Assembly (NCBI GenBank): GCA_000827205.1
Contig: KN832560.1
Location: 541,957-563,823, forward strand
DNA from: Plicaturopsis crispa FD-325 SS-3
Taxonomy: Eukaryota; Basidiomycota; Agaricomycetes; Amylocorticiales; Amylocorticiaceae
DNA length: 21,867 nucleotides
Direction of reading: 5' to 3'
Made by a program: the position numbers and the translations under genes. Shown piece after piece: positions 13,206 to 21,723 of the stretch (position 1 is the first letter of the stretch; each line of letters starts with the position of its first letter). The notes under the pieces are model-generated. The model was not told the origin of the DNA, did no database searches, and saw nothing but the letters and a program-made list of their open reading frames with translations.

Positions 13206-14327
13206 ATGTCTTCCGCGAAACGGACAGCTCCAGCAAGTACATTGCTTGATCTCGCGTTAGCAAGCAGTACATATTCTAATTAATTCCTAGCCAGTACCCC
13301 GTCGGAGTCTACGGCAGGCCCTTCGAAGAAGCGCTCTTCGAGTGCCGCTCTAGGCAGCGCTGTTGACGCACCTCCAACTAAGATCAGCAAAGGTGAGTAC
13401 GCACTCATATTGCTCACTACACGTTGCCTTATCTCCCCTGCGGCAGTCCACCCATTCTTCGCCAAACCCCCTGCCACAGCGGTCCCGAATCCAACGACTT
13501 CATCATTCCAATGGCTCAGCCCCCTTGGCCCACAGCGCACCTGCCTCCATGGAATCAACTTGACGCCAAAGGCCTCCCCGAAGATCGCGGCCTTCGATCT
13601 CGATGGTACGGTCATTAAGTCACGCATAGGCGTCAAAGGCGTCAAGTACCATCCTACGGAGTTCCACTGGTTCAAACCTAACGTGCCGGCAAAGTTGAAA
13701 CAATTGCATATAGCTGGGTATGTCGGATTTTCGCGTGGTGTTATATTCTCACTAAGTCCGTCCTCGACTCCTCGCGGTCTGTAGTTTCTCTCTAGTCTTA
13801 ATTTCGAATCAGGCTCTGAAAGACGCTCGATTAAAAGACTGGAAAAGTAAGATTCCCCTCATCGCAGCAGCTGTAAGTACCCATCATATTATTATTCAAT
13901 GCCCACTACTGAGGTGACGTGCCCCCCTGAATAGTTGCCCGACGTCCCATTCCGCATCCTCGCTGCGACTGCGAAGGATGACTTTCGCAAACCTTCAATC
14001 GGCATGTGGCGCGAGCTCGAGCGCGAATTTACCAAAGACGATGTGGTGATAGGTATGTCTCGCTAGAGGCGTCGCGTCGCGTTTCTCGACCTATTCACTC
14101 ATATTGCACTTGCGCAAAGACAAGGACGCGTCCTTTTTCGTCGGGGACGCCGCAGGCCGCAGAGGTGATTTCTCTGACAGCGATCTGAAATGGGCTCAGG
14201 CCGCGGGGGTTCCCTTCTTCACTCCTGAGGTGCGTCTCGCAGCAAAGCACGCGCTGTAGGCAGACTTGCACTTTGCAGTTCTGATATTTCGCCTTCACAG
14301 GATTATTTCAAGGAGGAGTCACCGTAG
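13206..14327 (+). CDS. Polynucleotide 3'-phosphatase (HAD family; Tpp1/PNKP phosphatase type)
   Basis: It removes 3'-phosphates from DNA breaks so that polymerase and ligase can act. Seven exons (13206-13236, 13291-13392, 13447-13717, 13785-13872, 13935-14052, 14120-14229, 14301-14327) join in frame to 248 residues. HAD motif I is FDLDGTVIKS with the nucleophile Asp95 and Asp97. It is followed by FHWFKPNVPAKLKQLH, motif II LVLISNQALKD, the PLIAAALPDVPFRILAATAKDDFRKPSIGMW block with the motif III lysine, and motif IV FFVGDAAGRRGDFSDSDLKWA. The protein stops soon after FTPEDYF, so there is no C-terminal kinase domain; the length fits stand-alone fungal phosphatases. The N-terminus is Ser/Thr/Ala/Lys-rich with VHPFFAKP at 45-52. 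Introns are 54-71 nt. It lies 279 bp downstream of the RAP1-like gene, same strand, and converges on the metallophosphatase. Confidence 0.92.
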
Positions 14328-14605
14328 GCGCTCTGGTTAATGCGAATCTGGGTGTCTCCATTTTCCACTCCGTAACCCCATGATGCGGATGGCACTGACT
14401 ATCGGGACACGTCCGTTGGCGAAGGGCCCTTGCGTTGCAGAACTTATTATTGTATACTACACTAGTCATAAGTTAGGGAAATGATAAGTGACGAACGAAC
14501 ACTAAATATTGGGGGTCTGGGACATGCACCGGGTTGCAAAAAATACAATGGTATGAGATATGCGAGATGAATATGAAGATGGATGGGATATAAGAAACCA
14601 GGTAC

Positions 14606-16164
14606 TCATTTGCAGCGGACACTGACCAGCCGTCCCTCGTAGTCGTCCCCGAAAGGAATCTTCCTATTGTGCTTGGATTTCTTGACGTCTGAGGTATCGT
14701 CGTCGTCGCTGTCGATAGGGTGCTTGGAATCAGACCCGAGGACGAGAGCAGTAAGACGCCGGTTGTAGACCTGATATGTACATGTCAGAATAATGTTAGA
14801 CGAAGATGAAAATATACTGACGCATCCAGAGTCGAGTCCTATACTCCATCTCTTGACGTCCAGTCCCCATGTCGCAGCATGCCCATATATGACTGTCGCT
14901 GGACGACAAGGCAGAGGGCGTTTCTTTTTCTTAAGCTCATCGGCATCGGTGGCATGCATGTCGAAGCCAGCGCAGCTATCCATGTCCGCGTTCCAAAGTT
15001 CCGACCATCTCACTCCCTCTTTCTTTCTAATCATTTGGGAGAGAACAAGGTGTGTTCAGCAGGAGAGCCCAGTGGTGCGATGAATGACCCTGACCTTGTA
15101 ACATCATGGTCAAGCACTCCCCGCATATTCAAAGTGACCCAAGGGTCCAAGTTCTGCGGTACATCGGCAAGAATGGCTTCTTCCTGGAGTGTGCGCAGCA
15201 GCTCCTCTTTCTTCTTCCGTTCGGCTTTGTCGGAACCCACCGGTATTACCGGTACGTGCGCGAGCGGCTGTCGGTGGTGTGAAGGGTCGTATTGCGGGTC
15301 ACTCGAAAGAATGCCTGCATGTGCAATATACGCATGCGCCGAAGGGATGTGCAACTTCAGCGGTCTCGAGAGGAGATATTGGTACTGGAATGAATTCAGG
15401 TCGCGGGCGATCTTGTAGTGGTCGCCATAGACCTCCCAACCCTCGGGGATCATCTTCCACCACTTGGCGTTCGGACCTTCCAATTCTTCGTCCATGTCGA
15501 GCTCCGGGTCGGCGTTGTTTACTTCCCGTAGGAAGCGCTCGCCGCCGGAGAGCGATGATATCCAGTCCATCCACGCCCGCCATTCTATGACCATTTGGTC
15601 GTGGTTGCCGCGGACGCCTGTGATATTGTGCTCTGCCATGAATGAAAGGGTCTCAAGCGAGCCTTTGCGCGAACCCTTCGCGACTATATCGCCGACATGA
15701 ATTAAAGTGTCGCGATGGCGATCGTAAGAGAGCTTGGAGAGGAGATGCCTGGAAATTCAAAGAGGTCATGGTTTAGCATCGAAAGTGGTCTATATGGATC
15801 ATTCATACTGTAGCTGTTTCGCCATGCCGTGGACGTCTCCGACGATTATAACCCGCCCATCCTCTGAGTCTAAGCAAGCACTGGTGAGCATATCACACGA
15901 GTTGAGCCGCTGAGCATACCTATTGGAAACTCCTTCGCATCTAACGTCCTTAGCGGCACGTATTTACTGAAATCCGGAAACCCTACGGGCGTGTAATTAG
16001 ACTATCTAGCAATTAACACGACTGCTGAAGCACATACTGATCTTGACATTGTCTTCGACCTCTCTCAGGTAAGGTAGGGCGTGTTGGCGTATTCCGGACG
16101 TTAATACGAATATCAAGAAAAACGCAACGACTGCAAGCGAGACTATGCGCCGAATCTCGCCCAT
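14606..16164 (-). CDS. Membrane-anchored metallophosphatase (calcineurin-like; Ppn2/ApaH-like)
   Basis: Six exons (16164-16038, 15982-15920, 15869-15809, 15748-15095, 15026-14822, 14770-14606) join in frame to 424 residues. Residues 7-23 form one hydrophobic helix near the N-terminus, so the enzyme is probably a type II membrane protein with its catalytic domain in a lumen. Metal-binding motifs of the phosphoesterase fold are complete: GDVHG (74-78), GDIVAKG (103-109), GNHD (131-134), AHAG (226-229) and YGHAA (349-353). Order and spacing match ApaH-like phosphatases such as yeast Ppn2, a vacuolar zinc-dependent endopolyphosphatase. The substrate here is not proven. A Lys-rich insert (KKKKRP) precedes the last motif. 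Introns are 50-68 nt. It is convergent with the 3'-phosphatase (278 bp between stops) and divergent from SHQ1. A foldback element begins about 170 bp upstream of its start codon. Confidence 0.9.
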
Positions 16165-16326
16165 ATTGCCAGTCCTCAGCGCAGTTCAGGCGGTAAATCT
16201 ATGAGATATCGTCAAGGATGGAGTGGTGAACGGCGGGAGAGCAGAGGAGGACATAGGAGCAGGAAACGCACGTTCGCGACCGTTTAGACTTGACGCGGCT
16301 GCTACATCGGGTCCCGATTGGGACGC
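16165..16326. promoter_or_regulatory. Proximal promoter of the metallophosphatase gene
   Basis: This is what remains between the start codon and the mobile-element insertion. It is part of the divergent promoter region shared with SHQ1. No specific site is recognised. Confidence 0.4.
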
Positions 16327-16335
16327 CTTGCCGAT
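16327..16335. repeat. Target-site duplication, left copy (CTTGCCGAT)
   Basis: These nine bases directly flank the left inverted repeat and are repeated exactly at 17092-17100 after the right inverted repeat. They mark the insertion site. Confidence 0.93.
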
Positions 16336-16584
16336 CAGGCTCCTACCCACCCGGCCTTGGGAGTTATGAGATATCTCGCAAAGTCGGCGTTGAGTCTTGC
16401 AGCCACCCTCAGCCACCGATCCACGTGCCAAGTTGAAACTCAGCAACTCTAATTCCACACATAACTCCCAAGGCCGGCTGGCACACAACGTCGGGTCCCA
16501 CGCCACAGCCCGTGAATGCACCGTAGCAAACGCGCGCCACAGCAACGCCACAGCGTCGCCACTCGTCGTTTTGGCCCTCGTACA
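16336..16584 (+). repeat. Left terminal inverted repeat (249 bp)
   Basis: It begins CAGGCTCCTACCCACC and is an exact reverse complement of 16843-17091. It carries one 18-bp internal motif in each orientation (16351-16368 and 16460-16477). Confidence 0.95.
16351..16477. repeat. 18-bp inverted motif pair inside the left arm
   Basis: CCGGCCTTGGGAGTTATG at 16351-16368 reappears as its exact reverse complement at 16460-16477. Because the arm is duplicated, the motif occurs four times in the element (also 16950-16967 and 17059-17076). Repeated subterminal motifs are often transposase-binding sites, but that role is inferred. Confidence 0.9.
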
Positions 16585-16764
16585 ATGTCTCAACGCCCCC
16601 TGTACTTACACATAACTGTCGGAATTGGTTCTCACCCCAAGGGCTCCTCTAAAATTGAGTTCCATAAAAAAAATCCATGCCCATGTGGCTACACTTTGTC
16701 CAGTAGCCTGGATCATGAGGCTGCCCGGGCTACATCTCTTCCCAAACACGTCAAAAAATCGTAG
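16585..16764 (+). CDS. Short open frame in the element centre (59 aa, unidentified)
   Basis: The ATG is the first codon after the left inverted repeat and the frame ends at TAG 16762-16764. The peptide starts MSQRPLYLHITVGIG, contains one CPCGY motif near residues 32-36, and ends in a basic tail (KHVKKS). It has no recognised domain. It may be a chance frame, a fragment of captured host sequence, or a remnant of a transposon protein. The open frame also continues upstream into the arm. Confidence 0.25.
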   Translation: MSQRPLYLHITVGIGSHPKGSSKIEFHKKNPCPCGYTLSSSLDHEAARATSLPKHVKKS

Positions 16765-16842
16765 TTACATTGTGTTTTGAAGGAGTACTGCAGGAATACA
16801 TAATCTATCATCTAATATGCTCAGAAAGCTGAGTGCAAGCGG

Positions 16843-17091
16843 TGTACGAGGGCCAAAACGACGAGTGGCGACGCTGTGGCGTTGCTGTGGCGCGCGTTTG
16901 CTACGGTGCATTCACGGGCTGTGGCGTGGGACCCGACGTTGTGTGCCAGCCGGCCTTGGGAGTTATGTGTGGAATTAGAGTTGCTGAGTTTCAACTTGGC
17001 ACGTGGATCGGTGGCTGAGGGTGGCTGCAAGACTCAACGCCGACTTTGCGAGATATCTCATAACTCCCAAGGCCGGGTGGGTAGGAGCCTG
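16843..17091 (-). repeat. Right terminal inverted repeat (249 bp)
   Basis: Exact reverse complement of the left arm, ending GGTGGGTAGGAGCCTG. Confidence 0.95.
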
Positions 17092-17100
17092 CTTGCCGAT
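17092..17100. repeat. Target-site duplication, right copy (CTTGCCGAT)
   Basis: Exact copy of 16327-16335. Removing the element and one copy would leave a continuous pre-insertion site. Confidence 0.93.
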
Positions 17101-17354
17101 CACATGCCGCTCTCTGTGGTTTGCTCATTTTGTCGTTCTTGGTCTCCGTACTAAACATTTCACTACAGCATCGCAGCAGGTGAGCAGTGCCACAAAATGG
17201 ATCTGTATTATGATACTAACGCAGCACTAGCATCTGTGCAATCTATTATAGGAAAACGCACGTCCCGTGAATTTTTCCTGGTCTTCTTGGAAAACCTCCA
17301 GAAAGCTCGCGCTATCGCTTCGCGAATTGTGACTGCCATATTGCAGGGAAAGCC
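17101..17354. promoter_or_regulatory. Proximal promoter of SHQ1
   Basis: These 254 bp lie between the element and the SHQ1 start codon. With 16165-16326 they make up the original divergent promoter region of roughly 415 bp. No specific factor site is claimed. Confidence 0.4.
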
Positions 17355-19040
17355 ATGATTACACCGCGTTTCTCATGCACTCAAACAGCACAGTCAATAC
17401 TGGTGGCAATTTATTGCCCCGCCATCCGGGTATGTCCAGTCTCCCGAGATCCCCTTCAATGCGTGTATAAACCGACATTTCCCCCCGGAAAGTAGGCCTC
17501 CGAGGTGGAAATACACGTCGATGACACACTATTCACCCTGCATATAAATCCATACTTCCTACGATTAAATTTCTCCGGCTCGTTGCTGGAAGACGACCAG
17601 TCCTCTGCAAAATACGATGCAGAATCAGGATATCTCAACGTCACGCTGACCAAGGAGGTCCCCGGTCAGGAATTCAAAGATCTGGACCTTTTGGCAAAAT
17701 TACTTGCTCCCCGGCCGTCGGAAAATGCTCCCAAAGTGCCAATCATCGAGGTCGTCGGAGGTGACAACACGCCAGGCGTCGACGATGAACTCGCAGAAAG
17801 CGTACAGAGACTTTCTCTGGACCGCCGCGAAATTCTTGAAGGTATATATAGTCTGGTCAAAGATGTGATTTATGCTGATAAATTATCACTAACTTTAGCG
17901 GCTGAGAACGACTGGCAACTACCCCAGGAGGTACCTGAGCCGCTCGACACACTACATACCTCCGTGTCCAAACGGTACGGGTTCTTGGATATGCATTCGG
18001 GCTATTTTACGCATGTCGGCCACTCCGAAAACGAAGTCAACGAGCTCGGACCGGACGCAGAGACATGCCCTCTCGCAGAGCGCCGGAATAAACGGGTGAA
18101 ACACGAAGATTCGAAATGGGACGAGGAGCACTATATGTATGTTCGGCACATTGTCGCCGTGTGCTGATTCTGATGTCTCGCAGGGCTGATTATGCGGATG
18201 ATGAGTACATCCAGGAACTAATTGCATGGAGGCATCCGTATACGACCAATTTCGAATATACAGAGGAGGAAAAATTGGCCATGCTGCGTCTCCCCCGCAA
18301 AGAATGTTAGTTAGCTCTCCCATATTGCTCTCTGGTGCCCTTACGAATTTCCCCCATAGACCTTGCGTCCCCTTTGCAGACACACAACCTCTATCTCACG
18401 CTGCTGACACTGCTGTTCGCTTATGCATACGAGACGCGCACAACTCAAGGCGACCCGACGCCAGAAAGTGCATGGACACTTAGCACCCTTGTCCCCGCAT
18501 TCTCGGCATTAGACCCGCCGCCATACGCCCCGATAGCATCTTCACCACCAACCGTCTTCACATCCGCCTCCCTCGGCGCGACCCTTGTTCCCCCGTACCG
18601 CCGTTCTCTGGCGTTTCCCTTGTACCGCTCATTCGCGCTCGCAGAGGCTTGCCGATCGGACGTTGCGGATATATTGACGGGTGGACAAAGAATGGTTGTC
18701 CGCTGCCTTCTGGCAATGAAGAAAATACTGGACCACCACGAGGTGTACTACGTGTACAGTAAAGTATGGGTTGACGACTTTTGCGTGTGGGCGCAGACGT
18801 GTGCGAGGTACGCCCAATTCTTATGTGCTGAAGGCGCTATACACTTACACGTTCTGTGGCATGCGCAGTGATCAGGTATTGACACAATTAGGCGTCAGCC
18901 TTCGGTCGTCGAGAGTCGATAAATTTGCGCTGGGGTGGGATTTGGAGGCGCTTGAAGCTGCGACACGTGGGGTAGAGGACAGAGATAGTGACAGTGACGA
19001 CGAGTCCGACTCTGCAGACGATTCACCCGCCCCATTATGA
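17355..19040 (+). CDS. SHQ1: SHQ1, H/ACA snoRNP assembly chaperone
   Basis: SHQ1 binds the pseudouridine synthase Cbf5/dyskerin before RNA loading and is needed to make H/ACA snoRNPs and telomerase-related particles. Six exons (17355-17429, 17496-17841, 17899-18136, 18184-18305, 18360-18807, 18869-19040) join in frame to 466 residues. The N-terminal CS (Hsp20-like) domain begins MITPRFSCTQT, continues through IYCPAIR, VEIHVDDTLFTLHINPYFLRLNF, and ends near GYLNVTLTKE. The C-terminal SHQ1 domain shows AAENDWQLPQE, YGFLDMHSGYF, LYLTLLTLLFAYAYETRTTQGDPTPESAWT, LVPPYRRSLAFPLYRSFALAEA and YYVYSKVWVDDFCVWAQ. The acidic tail is DRDSDSDDESDSADD. Introns are 47-66 nt. Divergent from the metallophosphatase, with the foldback element in the shared upstream region. 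Confidence 0.94.
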
Positions 19041-19235
19041 TGTACACGATCAGCTGGATGGTATACGAGCTTATAACACGGTGCCTTGTCGGTACCAGAA
19101 TCAAATGTTCAATTCCATGTACGCGCTACTACACGGTGTCGCTCATTTCCACCAATTGACATGCCTTAACTTCGATACCCACCAGAATCGCCTCGACGAC
19201 GTAGATTCTTCCGTAGACTGGCGGTACAGTTGCAA

Positions 19236-19828
19236 TCACAGTGAAAGTGAGAAGTCGGCGGTAGCAGGAGAAGCCTGGGATGGGCAGTTTGCCACACGGG
19301 CGGCAGTCAATAATTACGCCGAGATACAAGAGCCGCGTGTGTAGTGAGAGGATGCGGAGCCGTGAAACACCGCGCGGCACCGAGAGAACAGAGGCAGGGT
19401 GGGATAAGATTGGGAGGAACTCTAAACATACCGCCTGAGATGTCGGCGGATGATACGTAGATCGATACCTGCCTGTTTGCGAAGCAGCCGGCCCGGGGGC
19501 GTCTGTGAGAACCTGCTGGGGTGATAGCGTCAGTCGCCTTTCGGATGTAGACAGCAGGGAGCATGCCGACCTGAGTGTATACCGTGGGGAGATGGACGTT
19601 CTTCCAACGCCGCAGTGAACAGACCATTCCAGAATTCCTCGGGGGCAGCACGACAAGTCTCTCGGGCTCTTCTACGCCAACTAGGCGGCCTGCATGGCAC
19701 GAGGCAAAACGGACCAGGCTGCAAGGCGAGTACAAGTGTACAAGTGACACAACCCTAAAAATACCCGGAGGGATGGAATAGTCAGACGGAGATACTTAGC
19801 TGTATTCTTACCCTTCAGATCCTTGCAT
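19236..19828 (-). CDS. Candidate four-exon gene of unknown function (about 106 aa)
   Basis: I do not recognise the product. A minus-strand chain keeps phase: 19828-19812 (17 nt, phase 2), 19754-19571, 19512-19432 and 19274-19236. Introns are 57, 58 and 157 nt with GTAAGA, GTCGGC and GTATGT donors. The most protein-like part is exon 2, which contains VEEPERLVVLPP, RNSGMVCSLRRWKNV and HLPTVYTQ, followed by VLTDAPGPAASQTG in exon 3. The acceptor of intron 2 could shift by three bases. The long third intron and tiny first exon are weak points. A competing frame across exon 2 (PEEFWNGLFTAALEE) is also open. This could be a real small gene, a decayed gene, or chance. Confidence 0.28.
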
Positions 19829-20104
19829 GCACGGAAGCGTGCAATTAGGCGTACTTGGGCTGCTTTATTTGATGTCCATTAACACGACGCATGGCGGCAT
19901 GGCGTGCAAAAGGCGGCTCTGCATATGGACAACAAAGGATCAGACTCGAGCGCCGACGGAGATGGCACGCATCAAAAGATCGCCACAGCCCTTTTCAATA
20001 CATGTAAGAGGCAATTTTACGTGGAGGTGCAGTAGGGTGCAGTAGCCGCACTCAGCTTCCATTCGCCGGATAGCGCCCTACACAGGGAGGTCACGGTACT
20101 AAAC

Positions 20105-20235
20105 TGGGGATGACCCGGCGGAAATCAAGTGCGGGTCAAAATGAAGTTAAAACGAGGTTGAAAGCGGACCCTTGGCGTCTGGGTTAAATCGTCGAAAACT
20201 TAACCCAGATGCAACTTCGTTTTAACCCTGGGTCA
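20105..20235. repeat. Degenerate inverted-repeat cluster with GGGTTAA-type units
   Basis: CTGGGTTAA (20179-20187) and TTAACCCAG (20200-20208) are perfect 9-bp arms with a 12-nt loop. An outer, imperfect pair surrounds them: GAAGTTAAAACGAGGTT, centred near 20148, is nearly complementary to AACTTCGTTTTAAC near 20220. The outermost bases also pair loosely (GATGACCC against GGGTCATT). This looks like a decayed foldback or repeat relic. Confidence 0.6.
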
Positions 20236-20984
20236 TTGTGCCAGGCACGAGGCAGAAACGGCATGTGGGTACGGCAGGTTCAATTTGATCCGATTATATT
20301 TCATTTTTCTCTATTTTACGACACATTATTGAAGGATATGGTTCAAATAGGCTGCATTCAACTGAAAATACATAGAACTAGGACAATCCGTAGACACCGT
20401 AAGGGCGGCAAGCTAACGGGGGGAAAGGGGGATCCGCAACGCCGTGATCTGAGTCTCCGTCCAGCCTGAGGCCTGAGTCGTTGCGTTTCCGATTGTGCGA
20501 GCAGCGTGCAATGTCCTAGTTGAACCTAACGGAGGAAACATTAGCTGAAATTTGCGAATACTATGCTTGGACGACGTACCCAAGTCCCGTGGTGTCACAA
20601 ATCACGTACGACCTAGAAAAAAACTTGTCAATGGGGGAGAAGACTCGGGGAGAAAGCGCCACATCCAGGCGGGATCAGCTGCGAACATGCAGCGAGAAAC
20701 GAAATTCTGTGAGAGGCAACAGGCTGCCTCTCAACAGATACAAGGGGCTCGCAAAACAACGCGGCAGTGGTCCACAACGGACATTCCAACACGAGATTCG
20801 AAGGCAAGAGGGAGGGCAAGAGGGAAAAGGAGCGAAGCGTTTTTTTCAGAGTCGAAATACAGCTCACCGTTGATATAGACGTGCCAGCCAAGTGCCAGCC
20901 ATCAAAGTCTGATCGATGGCGATGGCGCCATACGGCGTCGTATGCAGCAGGTCTGCGATATCTGTGCGAGGGTTAGGCCGGCGA

Positions 20985-21140
20985 AGCGCGCTGGGGTTAA
21001 GTTTCGATGAAAACGCGTCCCGGTCAAGTCACGCATTCGAGTCTGGTTTAATTTCAGATTTTTGCCCCAGAGTCAAATCCGTTTCGCGTCGGGGTCAACG
21101 CCCGTTTCAACCAAAATCCGCCAGTTTGATTATCAACCCT
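20985..21140. repeat. Second patch of degenerate GGGGTCAA-type units
   Basis: Short units resembling those at 20105-20235 recur here (GGGGTTAAG, CCGGTCAAG, CTGGTTTAAT, GAGTCAAATC, GGGGTCAACG). The copies diverge and no exact long repeat was found by eye, so a common origin is only suggested. Confidence 0.35.
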
Positions 21141-21723
21141 GGTACAAACTAACTACTGGCTGTGTAGGTAGAGTTGATCAGGTAAAAATACCAGGGAAAA
21201 TTTGCCTGCAAGCTGCGAAACAGATCCGACGGACTGTCAATCAGCGTCAATCCTTCATACTTAATGAAGTCTATACAAAGAAAGGCGCACCTTCTGTCAT
21301 GAAAGCACGCCACAAAGCCACGGAGGTAGTCTACTACCCGACGCGCGACCTTAGTGGGAGGTCGTTTTTTTTAATCGGAGCTTAAACGGCGCCGCGGGGC
21401 TTGAAGTGGTGAGAATTGCAGCCCCTGCAAGCATTCGTTCAGCTCTTCATGCCGTCCACGCTCTATATATCTGCTTTCAACATGCGCGCACTCCTTTCTG
21501 GATGCAAATCGATGCTCTAAACAAAGAAATTCCTGCGCGGTCACATCGTGCCGGATGAAGAAGGCGGAGGATTCGTATAAGCCTGAATCGTTTTGACCGT
21601 GGCTGAGGGGCATCGTTCTGACAGAGATATCATTATGAATATTGCGATACTTCGCATCCAAACGAAGACTGGTCAAGGGTTCAGTACTGGCGTCACATTG
21701 GTGGCAGTCATACAGCGGGCCAC

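Larger units (their letters stand above)
16336..17091. mobile_element. Non-autonomous foldback/MULE-like element with 249-bp perfect inverted repeats
   Basis: The element is 756 bp: a left arm (16336-16584), a 258-bp centre (16585-16842) and a right arm (16843-17091). I compared the arms base by base and found no mismatch over 249 bp. A 9-bp duplication (CTTGCCGAT) flanks it exactly. Arms of hundreds of bases with a 9-bp duplication are typical of Mutator-like elements (TIR-MULEs). hAT and P elements usually give 8 bp, Tc1/mariner TA, and CACTA 3 bp. There is no room for a transposase, so it must be mobilised in trans. Arm identity and the intact duplication suggest a recent insertion. It sits in the promoter region between the metallophosphatase and SHQ1 genes. 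Confidence 0.9.
19829..21723. other. Gene-poor, repeat-bearing stretch
   Basis: No convincing gene on either strand across 1.9 kb. Two patches (about 20105-20235 and 20985-21140) contain recurring imperfect units around GGGTCAA, GGGTTAA and their complements, listed separately. Around 20800-20850 the plus strand is purine-rich. The minus-strand frame at 21371-21787 is open for 138 codons, but shows no motif and overlaps a better C-terminal frame at its upstream end. Confidence 0.5.

Noticed and set aside
13280-13675. 131-codon minus-strand frame
   Set aside because: It is antisense to exons 2 and 3 of the 3'-phosphatase, whose HAD motif I is unmistakable on the plus strand.
16397-17030. Identical 60-70-residue proteins on opposite strands
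   Set aside because: They come from the two arms of the perfect inverted repeat and are not evidence for a gene family. No motif was found in them.
16336-17091. hAT, Tc1/mariner or CACTA classification of the foldback element
   Set aside because: The duplication is 9 bp and the arms are 249 bp. An 8-bp duplication cannot be obtained without breaking the match of the arms, and neither TA nor 3-bp duplications fit.
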